A program made the position numbers and the translations under genes. Positions 16,534 to 25,600 of a stretch of DNA of 64,000 bases are shown here, in pieces. Position 1 is the stretch's first letter; each line of letters begins with the position of its first letter. The notes below the pieces were generated by a model, which was not told the origin of the DNA, did not search any database, and was given only the letters and a program-made list of their open reading frames with translations. This stretch comes from Maribacter flavus. GTDB taxonomy: Bacteria > Bacteroidota > Bacteroidia > Flavobacteriales > Flavobacteriaceae. The stretch lies in NCBI RefSeq assembly GCF_008386635.1, contig NZ_VUOE01000002.1, positions 372,001 through 436,000 on the forward strand, given 5' to 3'.

Positions 16534-18240
16534 TTAGTTTGGGCTCGTTTTTTCAAATATATCATAGAATTCGTCGATGGGTATGGGACCTGATTTCAAA
16601 ATGGTATCCATAAAAAATTTCAAATTGAACTTGTCTCCAAGGCGTTCTTTCTCCGTTTTTAGTAGTTGGGTGAATTGGGCCCCTCCCAAATAATAGGAGG
16701 TAAGCTGCAAGGGGCTGTTAATGATCCGCCCCCAAAGACTTTTGGCGAACTGTGGGGCCAGTAAGGAAGTTTCGGTGGAGAATTTTAAAACCTGCTCCTG
16801 GTTCCATCCGTTACAGTGAACCTGCACGGAGGTGTAGGCCCTATTTGCATTTTCCAAGCGTTTTCGCAGATGCGCCAAAAGAGTGAGTTTATTTTCAGCC
16901 TCCCAGCCTGCGTCCAAGAGGACTTTTTCCGTAAATGTGGCCCAACCCTCGATATAAATCCCGTAAGGAAAGAGCAATCGAACGGGGTGTGGGGTTTCCC
17001 GACTGATTTTTAATTGCATGTAATGCCCTGGAAAAAGCTCATGGATGACGATCATACGGTTAAAGGGCTTGTTGAAGGAAGCCCAAAAATCGACCTGTTC
17101 CTGTTGGGGCAGGGTATCCGGAATGGAAGGCAAATTGAGCGTGGTCATGGGGTTGGGGTCGAACGGTGGCGCACTTGCCACCCAACCAATGCGGGCCGCG
17201 GGACCTGCACTTTCAGGCGCTGTTTGAATGCGTAGGGTCTGATTTTTAGGTAAGGTGGCAATATCATTTGCTGCGATAAAATCAACGGCCCTATCGGCCA
17301 GCTCTTGCCAAAATTCCAGATAATCCGTACTGTTCAAAGGGGCGTCCTTTTCCATATCGGCAAAGGCCGAACCAATAATCTCCAAGTCGGTTTTAGGAAG
17401 GTTTTTTGTGGGATAGGTCTCAATAAGGTACTGTGTGGACACTTGAGCGATGAGTTTCCGTACCGATTCAATTTCGTCAAGGGCCATTTGGGCCAATTCG
17501 GTCGAAGTCAGTTCGCTGTCCGTATATAATTTTAACCTTCGGTCGTATTCCTGTTTTCCCAATATGGAAGTATCGGGCAGCGAAGTATCCTTCAAGCTTT
17601 CTAAGGCAAAAGTTTTTAAGGCTTCGATACTCTTTATCGCGTTCGCCATTTCCGGACAAAGTTGGGAGATTTGATCCCAACCCAAATTTTCATACTTGTC
17701 TTGCGATAGATAGGTGAGCGCATCGGATAAATTTTCCAGACCGCTCTCCAAATCGATTTTTGAAACGTTTTTCAGGTTTATTTGTGCAGCCGACGCCAAT
17801 TTTTCAATGGCTATAAGCCGATGGCAAATAATATCTACTTTTTCGTTGTCCAGAAGATAATCGGCCTTTGCCACCGATGGGATAGCATCCAAAATGAGCT
17901 TCGCATACAAGTTTAGGGAATGGGTGTGTCTGGCGAGGTTTTTCCAGGTATCGATTTCCGATTGGGCCTGAACACGTAACAACCTGCCGTCTTTAGGGTC
18001 AATATTGGCAGTGGGTTGGGCAATTAGGACCAAAAAGTTTTCGTTGAAGCCAATCCATTGTTTTATATTTTCTTGGGATAGGTCCTCATATTGAAATACA
18101 GAAGGTCGCATACCCGCTTCCAATGCTTCGGAAGGATAAAATGCCTTCCAAGCAGCTAGGTAGCGTTCCCCCAAATCTTGCGCTGAGACGGAGAAATTAA
18201 ATAGGAAACATAATAGCCAATGGCCGAATTGGGTCCTCAT
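16534..18240 (-). CDS. DUF885 family zinc metallopeptidase, secreted
   Basis: 568 aa with a short signal peptide (residues 1-20, ending SVSA). The body is alpha-helical, with the metal-binding motif HELFPGHYMQ (H-E-x3-G-H) and, ~30 residues later, YIEGWATFTEKV, which supplies the downstream glutamate, as in DUF885/M3-like peptidases. Members cleave small peptides or esters; specificity is unknown. It is the first gene of a tight operon (gaps of 3, 2 and 2 bases) with the reductase, the antiporter and TIGR04076. It is divergent from the NUDIX gene. Confidence 0.85.
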   Translation of the reverse strand: MRTQFGHWLLCFLFNFSVSAQDLGERYLAAWKAFYPSEALEAGMRPSVFQYEDLSQENIKQWIGFNENFLVLIAQPTANIDPKDGRLLRVQAQSEIDTWKNLARHTHSLNLYAKLILDAIPSVAKADYLLDNEKVDIICHRLIAIEKLASAAQINLKNVSKIDLESGLENLSDALTYLSQDKYENLGWDQISQLCPEMANAIKSIEALKTFALESLKDTSLPDTSILGKQEYDRRLKLYTDSELTSTELAQMALDEIESVRKLIAQVSTQYLIETYPTKNLPKTDLEIIGSAFADMEKDAPLNSTDYLEFWQELADRAVDFIAANDIATLPKNQTLRIQTAPESAGPAARIGWVASAPPFDPNPMTTLNLPSIPDTLPQQEQVDFWASFNKPFNRMIVIHELFPGHYMQLKISRETPHPVRLLFPYGIYIEGWATFTEKVLLDAGWEAENKLTLLAHLRKRLENANRAYTSVQVHCNGWNQEQVLKFSTETSLLAPQFAKSLWGRIINSPLQLTSYYLGGAQFTQLLKTEKERLGDKFNLKFFMDTILKSGPIPIDEFYDIFEKTSPN

Positions 18241-18313
18241 AGCATAAAAAACAGGTTTGGTCTAGTTGAGAAAGATAGCAATTTATGCGGATTATGTTCG
18301 TTAAATTTAGCAC

Positions 18314-18901
18314 ATGGAAAACAGCAGAATAAAAAATATTGAACACGAAATACTTTCCGATAATTGGTACACCCTTAACAAATACACTTTTGAATATCAG
18401 AAGTTCGATGGCAGCTGGGAGGTTCAAAAACGGGAATCCTATGACTGTGGCGATGGTGCCGCCGTCCTGCTCTACAATACCAATAAAGGGACCGTGGTGC
18501 TTACCCGCCAATTTAGGATGCCCACCTATGTCAATGGGAATACGAACGGAATGATGGTGGAGGTCTGTGCGGGTTTGCTGGACGGACTCACCCCGGAAGA
18601 GTGCATCTTAAAGGAAATCCTTGAGGAAACGGGCTATCAACTGACCGAAGTGACGCAGGTATTGGTCACCTATATGTGCCCGGGTTCCGTGACCCAAAAA
18701 CTCTATCTGTTCGTTGGTGCCTACGAAGACGCCATGAAAATTGAAGAGGGTGGCGGTGCCGAACATGAGACCGAAAATATTGAAGTTCTTGAAATTCCCT
18801 TCGAAAAGGCCTTGCAAATGATGGTAACAGGTGAAATTCGCGATGCCAAGACCGTGATGCTGTTGCAGTATGCGCAGCTAAATAAGTTGTTAAGGGTATA
18901 A
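18314..18901 (+). CDS. NUDIX hydrolase, NudK-like (nucleoside diphosphate sugar pyrophosphatase)
   Basis: 195 aa. The Nudix box ends in KEILEETGYQL; its first part, AGLLDGLTPEECI, departs from GX5E in the way I recall for GDP-mannose pyrophosphatase NudK. N-terminal DNWYTLNKYTFEYQKFDG and RQFRMPTYVNGN segments also fit NudK. Family members cleave GDP-mannose or ADP-ribose to a nucleoside monophosphate and sugar phosphate. Transcribed divergently from the DUF885 operon and apparently alone. Confidence 0.85.
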   Translation: MENSRIKNIEHEILSDNWYTLNKYTFEYQKFDGSWEVQKRESYDCGDGAAVLLYNTNKGTVVLTRQFRMPTYVNGNTNGMMVEVCAGLLDGLTPEECILKEILEETGYQLTEVTQVLVTYMCPGSVTQKLYLFVGAYEDAMKIEEGGGAEHETENIEVLEIPFEKALQMMVTGEIRDAKTVMLLQYAQLNKLLRV

Positions 18902-19049
18902 GGAGTTAGGGATTAGGAGTTTAAAGTTAAAAGTTCATAGTCTTTAGTTTCAAGTTTCAAGTTGCAGGTTGGAATTGAAAAAAACAAAAATGAAAAGTGT
19001 TTTTTTGCTAATTGCTAATTGCTAATTGCTAATTGCTAAAAGCCAGCAC
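18902..19049. repeat. Low-complexity intergenic element with heptamer array
   Basis: Between the convergent NUDIX and PBP4-like genes. Contains words such as TTTAAAGTTAAAAGTTCATAG and TTTCAAGTTTCAAGTTGCAG, the leader AAAATGAAAAGTGTTTTTTT (18988-19006, off by at most a base) and four GCTAATT units plus a partial one at 19007-19041. The same leader precedes the array at 44918. Confidence 0.8.
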
Positions 19050-20318
19050 CTAATACCCCTCCCGTAGTACCTCAAAAATAGTTTGCATTCGCTCTTTCAC
19101 TTCGGATGGGGAGTGCCTAAAGTGATTGTTCATATAACTAAAAATCAACAAACGGCCTTTTTTGGTCCTGAGATACCCGCTCAAACAGTAGTTATTGCCC
19201 AAGCTTCCCGACTTTGCAAAGATGTACGGCGCTTCCTCTCCGCCATACCAAGAGTTCAACGTACCCGAAACACCGCCCGCTGGAAAAATACTGAAAAGAC
19301 GTTCTTCGGGAACTTCTTGATACAACTCGTTTAACACATACACCATGGATTTGGGCGTAAACAGGTTGTATCTTGATAATCCCGAGCCGTCCACCCAACG
19401 GGGTTGCTGGGGAAGGTCCTTCAATTGGTTTTTTAAGATATGGTTTCGGGCATTTTCCGAGTTCAGGGTATCCGTCAATACGCCAGAGGCCATGATTAGC
19501 AACTGTTCGGCAATAAAATTATCACTTTCATGCATGAGTCGGACATACAAGGAATCCATCTCGATGCCGTAAAGGGTTTTCTTTTCCCCCTTGGGCATTT
19601 CATTGATCAAGGTTATCGGCCTAGCAAACAAACCTTCCAAAACACTTTTAACCGTATTGGCATCGGTTATAAAAGGAATTTCAAGGGAATCCCTTTCGGC
19701 CGAATCAAAATAAAAGAGGTTCCTTTTCTCTTCTCGGTTCCATGAATGTTGGATTTGCAACACACTGTCCTTAAAATAGGCAGGAGTTACTTTATAATCC
19801 GGAGTATCATAGATCATCACCGTATTTCCAAAAATAGGTAGAGCACTTCGCTCCGGGGAATAATACCAAGCAAAATCGTCCCAAGACCATCCCGGACCCA
19901 TCCTCGTATCCTGAAAGTTGGAGTAGTGGTATGCCAGATTTATGCTGTTTTTTAAGAACGAATAGGCTGTACTGTCCTTTAGGTAATGGTGCAGCAAGGA
20001 GGGATCGCCCGTTCCTTCAAAAAATAGAGTGTCGTTTTTTTGAAGATACCTAAGTGCAGGTGCCTGTTTTGGCAATGTTTTTAGGGCCGTGTACAAGGTG
20101 AAGATTTTGGTGTTACTGGCCGGCGTAAAATATTTGTCGCTGTTATAACTATATAGGGTATCCTTTGCAATTGGGTCAAGGACTAATAACCCGGTAAATT
20201 GGTTATCAAAAAAAGGGGAATTCAAGGTTGTACCAATCGATTTTTCCGTTCTTTTTTTAACGCTGGCGCAACCAAATACAAGGGCTGAGAGCAACAATAG
20301 CAGGGATATTTTTCGCAT
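19050..20318 (-). CDS. D-alanyl-D-alanine carboxypeptidase, PBP4/DacB-like lipoprotein
   Basis: 422 aa from the ATG at 20318; an upstream in-frame TTG would precede the signal peptide by ten residues and is rejected. Lipobox LVFGC (Cys17). Peptidase S13 motifs: Ser68-x-x-Lys71 in PASNTKIF, the SDN triad in HESDNFIAEQL, and KSG in FAKSGSLGNNYCLSGY. It lacks part of the long insertion domain of E. coli PBP4 (~450 aa mature). Likely trims or hydrolyses peptidoglycan stem peptides at the membrane. The 3' end faces the repeat element at 18902-19049. Confidence 0.88.
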   Translation of the reverse strand: MRKISLLLLLSALVFGCASVKKRTEKSIGTTLNSPFFDNQFTGLLVLDPIAKDTLYSYNSDKYFTPASNTKIFTLYTALKTLPKQAPALRYLQKNDTLFFEGTGDPSLLHHYLKDSTAYSFLKNSINLAYHYSNFQDTRMGPGWSWDDFAWYYSPERSALPIFGNTVMIYDTPDYKVTPAYFKDSVLQIQHSWNREEKRNLFYFDSAERDSLEIPFITDANTVKSVLEGLFARPITLINEMPKGEKKTLYGIEMDSLYVRLMHESDNFIAEQLLIMASGVLTDTLNSENARNHILKNQLKDLPQQPRWVDGSGLSRYNLFTPKSMVYVLNELYQEVPEERLFSIFPAGGVSGTLNSWYGGEEAPYIFAKSGSLGNNYCLSGYLRTKKGRLLIFSYMNNHFRHSPSEVKERMQTIFEVLREGY

Positions 20319-20503
20319 GTAACTATTATGTATTTTATTGTTATCCAATATTTTAGGATATAGTTTTTACTTTTTGTATTTTCCTAAAATAAATTTCCAA
20401 AGACGGTTTAACATTTTTTAATCGATTTTAACTTTTTGAATGCAATTTTATATTCGCTTTGGGGTTTAAATTTACACAACAACTAATTTAAAAACGTGTT
20501 TAG

Positions 20504-20701
20504 ATGAAAAGAACAATGTTGGAGTACAGTAAGACGGTACTCCAAAAGGTTAGTTTTGATGCCAAATTGTTTTACAAGGAGCTTAAAAAGGCCCTTGAGA
20601 GATTGCTGCCCGAGGAGGTAGCCGAATTAAAGGTCTGGTTGGAGTCTTTCGTAGATGACAAACCGGAACTTAGACCAAGTTTAATGTATCTTAATAAATA
20701 A
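20504..20701 (+). CDS. Small conserved-looking cytoplasmic protein
   Basis: 65 aa, starting at ATG 20504; a second ATG is at codon 5. It is helical and amphipathic (LFYKELKKALERLLPEEV, then LKVWLESFVDDKPEL), without signal peptide or membrane segment. A strong terminator follows 4 bases after the stop, and upstream is an AT-rich promoter-like region, so it is a free-standing gene. I do not recognise a named family; the composition is that of small uncharacterised proteins of Flavobacteriaceae. Confidence 0.7.
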   Translation: MKRTMLEYSKTVLQKVSFDAKLFYKELKKALERLLPEEVAELKVWLESFVDDKPELRPSLMYLNK

Positions 20702-20704
20702 TCG

Positions 20705-20732
20705 AAAAGCCACTGAAAAGTGGCTTTTTTTT
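20705..20732 (+). terminator. Rho-independent terminator
   Basis: AAAAGCCAC and GTGGCTTTT pair around TGAAAA, followed by further Ts. It lies 4 bases after the stop of the 65-aa gene. Confidence 0.92.
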
Positions 20733-20779
20733 GAACCAAGAGGATAAACTAGGTTTACTAACCACCACTTTGAATTTGA

Positions 20780-21718
20780 TTACTTGTTTAGGGGGCTTAT
20801 GATTTTTACGTCCTGAAAAGCAATGGCCCCACGAACCACTCCAGAAATAACATCTCGCAGGGCTTCCGTAATTTGTATTTTCAGTTCGCTTTTATGATAA
20901 ATTAGGCTTACTTCCCGTGCCGGGGATGGTTCCTTAAAGTACTTTAGGTTCTCTTTTTTATCTGCTTCCAATTCCAAGGTATTTAGAAATGGAAGTAAGG
21001 TCATACCAAGGCCTTCATTGGACAGGTTGATCAAGGTCTCAAAGCTTCCACTCTGTAATTGAAAGTGGTCACCGCCCAATTTTTTTGGAGCTTTGCAGAG
21101 GTTTAATACGCCTTCCCGGAAGCAATGGCCGTCCTGTAATAATAATATATCGGATACATCCAGATCTTCTACTTCCAAGGTCGAATAACTGCCCAACCTG
21201 TGATTTTTAGGGACGTAGCCCACAAAGGGTTCATAGTATAGCGGTCTCTCTATGATAGTGTCCACCTCCAAGGGCGTGGCGGCAATTGCAGCGTCCAAAT
21301 GGCCGTCCTGGAGATTTTCGATCAGGGTTTCGGTATTCTGCTCCTTGATGATGAGGTTCACCTTTGGGTATTTGTTGATGAAGGTTTTTAGGAACATGGG
21401 CAACAAGGTGGGCATAATGGTAGGGATGATGCCCACGGTGTAATCACCACCAATATATCCTTTTTCCTGGTCAACAATATCCTTGATCCTGTTAGCCTCG
21501 TTGACGATATTCTTTGCCTGGGCCACAATTTTTTGGCCGACTTCTGTCACCGAAATCGGTTTTTTTCCACGGTCAAAAATTTGTACATCCAACTCATCCT
21601 CAAGTTTTTGAACCTGCATACTTAAAGTAGGCTGTGTCACGAAGCTTTTCTCTGCCGCCAAGGTGAAGTTTTGATATTCCGCGACTGCCAATACGTATCT
21701 TAATTGGGTAATTGTCAT
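20780..21718 (-). CDS. oxyR: LysR family regulator, OxyR-like
   Basis: 312 aa from the ATG at 21718; the longer frame upstream is promoter sequence. N-terminal LysR winged HTH (MTITQLRYVLAVAEYQNFTLAAEKS, SFVTQPTLSMQVQKLE). The effector domain has the OxyR-type cysteine pair: LLLQDGHCFREGVLNLC, in which the two cysteines lie ten positions apart. In OxyR these form the peroxide-sensing disulfide. It is divergent from dps, a classic OxyR target, across 122 bases. Symbol given from the cysteine motif plus context. Confidence 0.88.
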   Translation of the reverse strand: MTITQLRYVLAVAEYQNFTLAAEKSFVTQPTLSMQVQKLEDELDVQIFDRGKKPISVTEVGQKIVAQAKNIVNEANRIKDIVDQEKGYIGGDYTVGIIPTIMPTLLPMFLKTFINKYPKVNLIIKEQNTETLIENLQDGHLDAAIAATPLEVDTIIERPLYYEPFVGYVPKNHRLGSYSTLEVEDLDVSDILLLQDGHCFREGVLNLCKAPKKLGGDHFQLQSGSFETLINLSNEGLGMTLLPFLNTLELEADKKENLKYFKEPSPAREVSLIYHKSELKIQITEALRDVISGVVRGAIAFQDVKIISPLNK

Positions 21719-21740
21719 GCTAACGATTTTAATGATAAAG

Positions 21741-21772
21741 GTATTAAAACTATCAATATTATTTATGACTAT
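21741..21772. promoter_or_regulatory. Candidate OxyR site between oxyR and dps
   Basis: Two CTAT half-motifs at 21750-21753 and 21769-21772, 19 bases apart (about two helical turns), each preceded by an A/T-rich TnnnAn-like context as in the ATAGnTnnnAnCTAT OxyR element. Match is partial. Confidence 0.3.
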
Positions 21773-21840
21773 CGTCATTTTTATTCAATATCTTTATACT
21801 TAGTATTGTAATTGATAACTTAATATATAAATAAACAGAT

Positions 21841-22320
21841 ATGAAATTAAATAGTATAGGCTTAGAAACCGACAAATCCGAAGAGATTAGTAAGGATTTA
21901 AATTTGCTTTTGGCCAATTTTCAAAGGTATTATCAAAACTTACGTGGAATACATTGGAATATTAAGGGCAAAAGATTCTTTGACTTGCACTTAAAGTTTG
22001 AAGAGTTATACACCGACGCAAACGCTAAAGTAGATATGTTGGCAGAGCGTATATTAACCTTGGGCGGTGTTCCTATGCATACTTTCGAGGACTACATTGA
22101 TATGGCCTCGGTACCTGTAGGCAAGAATATTACCAAGGATGATGAAGCAATTCGTTTGATTGTCAATTCGTTAAAGGAATTGCTAAGTATCGAAAGAGGT
22201 ATTTTAAAAGTCTCGGGCGAGGCTGATGATGAAGGAACTAATTCCATGATGAGCGACTTCATTACGGAACAGGAAAAAACGGTTTGGATGATGAAGGCTT
22301 GGCTGGCAGAAGACATTTAA
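21841..22320 (+). CDS. dps: Dps family DNA-starvation/ferritin-like protein
   Basis: 159 aa, a single ferritin-like four-helix domain of Dps length. The inter-subunit ferroxidase residues are visible: His in GIHWNIKG, then FFDLHLKFEELYTDANAKVDMLAERI with its Asp/Glu ligands. Forms a dodecamer that oxidises Fe(II) with H2O2 and stores it. Divergent from oxyR and ended by the long terminator at 22341-22386. Confidence 0.95.
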   Translation: MKLNSIGLETDKSEEISKDLNLLLANFQRYYQNLRGIHWNIKGKRFFDLHLKFEELYTDANAKVDMLAERILTLGGVPMHTFEDYIDMASVPVGKNITKDDEAIRLIVNSLKELLSIERGILKVSGEADDEGTNSMMSDFITEQEKTVWMMKAWLAEDI

Positions 22321-22340
22321 TGGGTATAAAGCATGCGAAT

Positions 22341-22386
22341 TGGTCAGTTATTAAGTTCTCGAACTTTATAACTGACCATTTTTTTT
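22341..22386 (+). terminator. Terminator of dps overlapping the DUF1801 coding sequence
   Basis: TGGTCAGTTAT-T-AAGTTC / GAACTT-T-ATAACTGACCA: a 17-bp stem with one T-T mismatch and a two-base loop, followed by eight Ts. The hairpin also encodes the last residues (SYKVRELNN) of the opposing gene. Confidence 0.92.
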
Positions 22387-22694
22387 ATGAGCCCCAAAGG
22401 AAGTTTTTCGTCAAAGGGAAACTGAACGGAACCTTTCCCTTTATTGTAGCCTGCCAATTCCGTCTCAAATGCCGCATATGCGGAAGGGGTGGCATAAAAC
22501 CCAAAATGCTTCTTATGGGCCGCGAAGTATACCAAAGGCTTCCCGTTCAGTTTGTACGCCGGTATTCCATAACTTATTCCTTCCACGGCCTGAGGAGCGG
22601 TTTCTTTGACCAGTTTCTGCAGTACCCGTAATTGCTCCTGTATTTCTATAGGAAAATGGGCAACATAGCTCTCAAAATCGGAAGCCTTGATCAT
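22344..22694 (-). CDS. DUF1801 (YdhG-like) family protein
   Basis: 116 aa from the ATG at 22694 (MIKASDFESYV); the longer frame encodes no family sequence. Features: LVKETAPQAVEGISYGIPAYKLNGK, then YFAAHKKHFGFYATPS and a C-terminal GSVQFPFDEKLPLGLIKKMV. This is the YdhG/frataxin-like fold, annotated in Bacillus Fra as an iron chaperone. The stop lies inside the dps terminator hairpin; convergence with dps and the iron-chaperone link of the family make an iron role plausible, not shown. Confidence 0.82.
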   Translation of the reverse strand: MIKASDFESYVAHFPIEIQEQLRVLQKLVKETAPQAVEGISYGIPAYKLNGKPLVYFAAHKKHFGFYATPSAYAAFETELAGYNKGKGSVQFPFDEKLPLGLIKKMVSYKVRELNN

Positions 22695-22757
22695 GGTTGG
22701 AATAGGAAGGTGCCATCTAGGATATAGATTTAAAATTAGGAAATTCATTCCATAAAG

Positions 22758-22783
22758 AAGACCTCCAAATGGAAGTCTTTTTG
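22758..22783 (-). terminator. Terminator of the DUF2141 gene
   Basis: On the minus strand AAGACTTCC and GGAGGTCTT pair (one T-G wobble) around ATTT. On the plus strand the same position would be a C-A mismatch, so it fits the minus strand, 20 bases past the stop at 22804. Confidence 0.7.
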
Positions 22784-22803
22784 TTTATGATCGCTGTTTT
22801 ATT

Positions 22804-23223
22804 TTAGAACCGTATCCTGAATTCCAAATCGGTATCGACTACCTCAAACTTGGAACTTTCAAAACTAGGAGGACCATAGGTCAATTCCCCTGTTGTGGCG
22901 TAACTTTCCTTGGGCATACCTGTTGGCTCAAAATCCATACGTTGGTTGCCGTTGGCATCGTGCATCAACATAAGTGCAAAGGTGCCGGGTTCAACATCGG
23001 TAAAGGTAAGTGTCACTTCACCTGTGCTTGCATCCACACTTTGATTTTGGATTCCGGCCCCTTTCATAAAGGTATCGGCGGAGTGCAGGGAACCAATGAC
23101 CTGTCCTTCGCTTGACAGTACGTTTTCAATGGTTACGGTAATGTTTACGCCCTTTTTTTCTTGGGCATATCCGGTCATTACGCTTGTCAGTACCAATCCT
23201 AAAATAAATCCTAATTTTTTCAT
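22804..23223 (-). CDS. DUF2141 domain secreted protein
   Basis: 139 aa from ATG 23223. Signal peptide residues 1-19 (ending TGYAQ). DUF2141 core: ITVTIENVLSSEGQVIGSLH, the FTDVEPGTFALMLMHDANGN turn, and MDFEPTGMPKESYATT. The family forms a periplasmic beta-sandwich of unknown function. It is divergent from a TonB-dependent receptor gene 217 bases away; this pairing, and the second DUF2141 protein at 62120, suggest a link to outer-membrane uptake or surface sensing. Confidence 0.86.
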   Translation of the reverse strand: MKKLGFILGLVLTSVMTGYAQEKKGVNITVTIENVLSSEGQVIGSLHSADTFMKGAGIQNQSVDASTGEVTLTFTDVEPGTFALMLMHDANGNQRMDFEPTGMPKESYATTGELTYGPPSFESSKFEVVDTDLEFRIRF

Positions 23224-23440
23224 GTTTTCGGTTTTTAAAGTTATTCGATGCCTCAAAATTGCGTTATATCCAAACCACAAAAAAAACGCACCTACCCAAT
23301 TGTTGAATTTTTGGAGTGAGTTGTTGACCTGTTTTTTTGGAACAGTTCAGGTGGGAAATTCCACACTTCGGTCAAGCCAAGTTTGACAACTTTTTCCATT
23401 TGGGGAGTTTTGTGCCGTAATCAATCGGAATAAAAACATC

Positions 23441-25600
23441 ATGAGAATTTTATATCAGTTTATATGCATACTAATTACCTCAGGGACCTTTGCACAAACC
23501 GTAGTATCTGGAGTGGTGCTGGATGCAAAGAACAGTCCAATAGAAGGCGCAAATGTTTATTTGGAAGGAACCTATGACGGTGCCTCTACGGATGCCCAAG
23601 GTAGTTTCAGTTTTGAAACCACCGAAACGGGCACACAGCACTTACTGGTTTCCATGCTTTCCTATGAAACGTATTCCCAAGCGGGGGACGTTTCCTATTT
23701 GAAGGACCTTAAGATAACCTTGTACGAAGCTTTGAACGAACTTACAGGGGTTACCCTAACTGCCGGGAGTTTCAAGGCGGGCGACAATTCAAAGGCTTCG
23801 GTATTAAAACCTTTGGATATCGTTACCACGGCAGGGGCTGCAGGCGATTTTGTGGCCGCCCTACAAACGCTTCCAGGAACCAGTACCGTAAACGAGGACG
23901 GTAGGTTGTTCGTACGGGGAGGTGCCGCCGGGGAAACCCAAGTCTTCATTGATGGCCTACGGGTTTTTCAGCCTTTCAATGCCACTGCGAACAATATTCC
24001 TACACGGGGTAGATTTTCCCCCTTTTTGTTCAAGGGGATTACCTTTAGTACCGGTGGATATTCCGCGGAATACGGTCAGGCACTTTCCAGTGTACTTTTG
24101 TTGAACACTACGGATATCCCGGATCAGGAAAAGACGGATATTTCCCTTATGTCCGTTGGTGGTGGACTGGGCCATACCGAAATTTGGGGTCAAGAATCCC
24201 TGAGCATCAATGCCAATTATATCAATTTGGCCCCGTACCAAGTGTTGGTACCTTCCGATCAGGATATGCGATGGAACAAACCTTTTGAGTCCATTTCCGG
24301 GGAGGCCGTGTTTCGTAGTCTGGGGGACAAAAGTATGTTCAAGCTGTATACGGGTTTCAATCATTCCAATTTGGACATTGCGCAGGCCGATATCAATTTT
24401 GAGGAATTTGTGCCTTTTAGTCTGAAAAACAACAATTTGTACTTGAACGCTTCCTACAAACATTTTTTCGATAAGGAATGGACGCTTACCACGGGCGCAA
24501 GTATCTCCAATGATACCAACGATATCAATGTGCTGAACAATGCGATTGACTCCAAGGAAACCGCCGTACACCTCAAGGCCAAAATGGGAAAGAGCTTTAC
24601 GAACCGACTCCAATTGAATTTTGGTACGGAATATTTTGTGCAAGACTTTGATGAAAGTTTCGGCAGTGCTGGAGTAGCCCCCTTTCAATATGGTTTTGAC
24701 GACGGATTATGGGCCGGTTTTGCGGAAACGGATGTCTACTTCAGCAATCGGTTTGCCATGAAATTGGGCGGACGCATGGAGCACAGCGCGCTATTGGACC
24801 AGACCACGCTCTCACCCCGATTTTCATTGGCCTATAAAAGTGGCGAAAAGGGACAATTTTCGTTGGCTTATGGGGACTTCTATCAAAACCCATGGTCTGA
24901 GTACCTGAAGTTTGACCAGAACCTAGAGGCCGAAAAAACGTCGCACTACATCCTAAATTATCAATACTTGGATAACGGGAAAACCTTTAGGGCGGAGGGG
25001 TATTATAAGAATTATGACGGATTGGTGAAGTTCAATACGGATATGCCCGGGTTCAATTCCGTATTCAATAACAACGGAGGCGGCTATGCAACGGGGCTGG
25101 ACCTTTTCTGGCGGGACAATAAAAGTATCGAAAACTTGGACTACTGGATTTCCTATTCCTTTTTGGACACCGAAAGGGATTACCGAAATTTCAGGGAAAG
25201 GGCCACTCCCAATTTTGCACCTAAACATAGTTTCTCGCTGGTTACCAAATATTGGGTGGAGGATTTGCGTTCCCAGGTAGGGTTTTCGTACAATTATGGT
25301 TCCGGAAGACCGTACAACGACCCCAACAAAACCGAATACCTAAGTGAAAAAACCAAACCCTTTAACAATTTGAGCATCAATTGGGCCTATTTACTGTCCC
25401 AACAGAAAATCCTATACTTTTCAATCAGCAATGTGGCAGGATTCAACAATGTTAATGGATATCAATATGCGGATTCACCCAATGATCTGGGGTTTTTTGA
25501 AAGACGTACCATCCGTCCAAATGCGGATACCTTCTTTTTTGTCGGTTTCTTTTGGACCATCAGCCAGGATAACAATAGCAATCAGTTGAACAACCTCTAA
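23441..25600 (+). CDS. TonB-dependent outer-membrane receptor
   Basis: 719 aa. Signal peptide residues 1-19 (SGTFAQ), carboxypeptidase-regulatory-like domain ~20-100 (VVSGVVLDAKNSPIEGANVYL), plug ~120-220 (VAALQTLPGTSTVNEDGRLFVRGGAAGETQVFIDG) and a 22-strand-type beta-barrel to the end. The barrel is rather short for the class and the last residues (NNSNQLNNL) lack the usual terminal aromatic. No SusD follows, so not a classical polysaccharide pair. It overlaps the convergent DoxX gene by 4 bases. The ligand is unknown. Confidence 0.88.
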   Translation: MRILYQFICILITSGTFAQTVVSGVVLDAKNSPIEGANVYLEGTYDGASTDAQGSFSFETTETGTQHLLVSMLSYETYSQAGDVSYLKDLKITLYEALNELTGVTLTAGSFKAGDNSKASVLKPLDIVTTAGAAGDFVAALQTLPGTSTVNEDGRLFVRGGAAGETQVFIDGLRVFQPFNATANNIPTRGRFSPFLFKGITFSTGGYSAEYGQALSSVLLLNTTDIPDQEKTDISLMSVGGGLGHTEIWGQESLSINANYINLAPYQVLVPSDQDMRWNKPFESISGEAVFRSLGDKSMFKLYTGFNHSNLDIAQADINFEEFVPFSLKNNNLYLNASYKHFFDKEWTLTTGASISNDTNDINVLNNAIDSKETAVHLKAKMGKSFTNRLQLNFGTEYFVQDFDESFGSAGVAPFQYGFDDGLWAGFAETDVYFSNRFAMKLGGRMEHSALLDQTTLSPRFSLAYKSGEKGQFSLAYGDFYQNPWSEYLKFDQNLEAEKTSHYILNYQYLDNGKTFRAEGYYKNYDGLVKFNTDMPGFNSVFNNNGGGYATGLDLFWRDNKSIENLDYWISYSFLDTERDYRNFRERATPNFAPKHSFSLVTKYWVEDLRSQVGFSYNYGSGRPYNDPNKTEYLSEKTKPFNNLSINWAYLLSQQKILYFSISNVAGFNNVNGYQYADSPNDLGFFERRTIRPNADTFFFVGFFWTISQDNNSNQLNNL

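Noticed and set aside
23957-24688. 243-residue open frame opposite the TonB receptor
   Set aside because: It is antisense to a clear receptor plug and barrel and has no family-like features; overlap with real coding sequence explains it.
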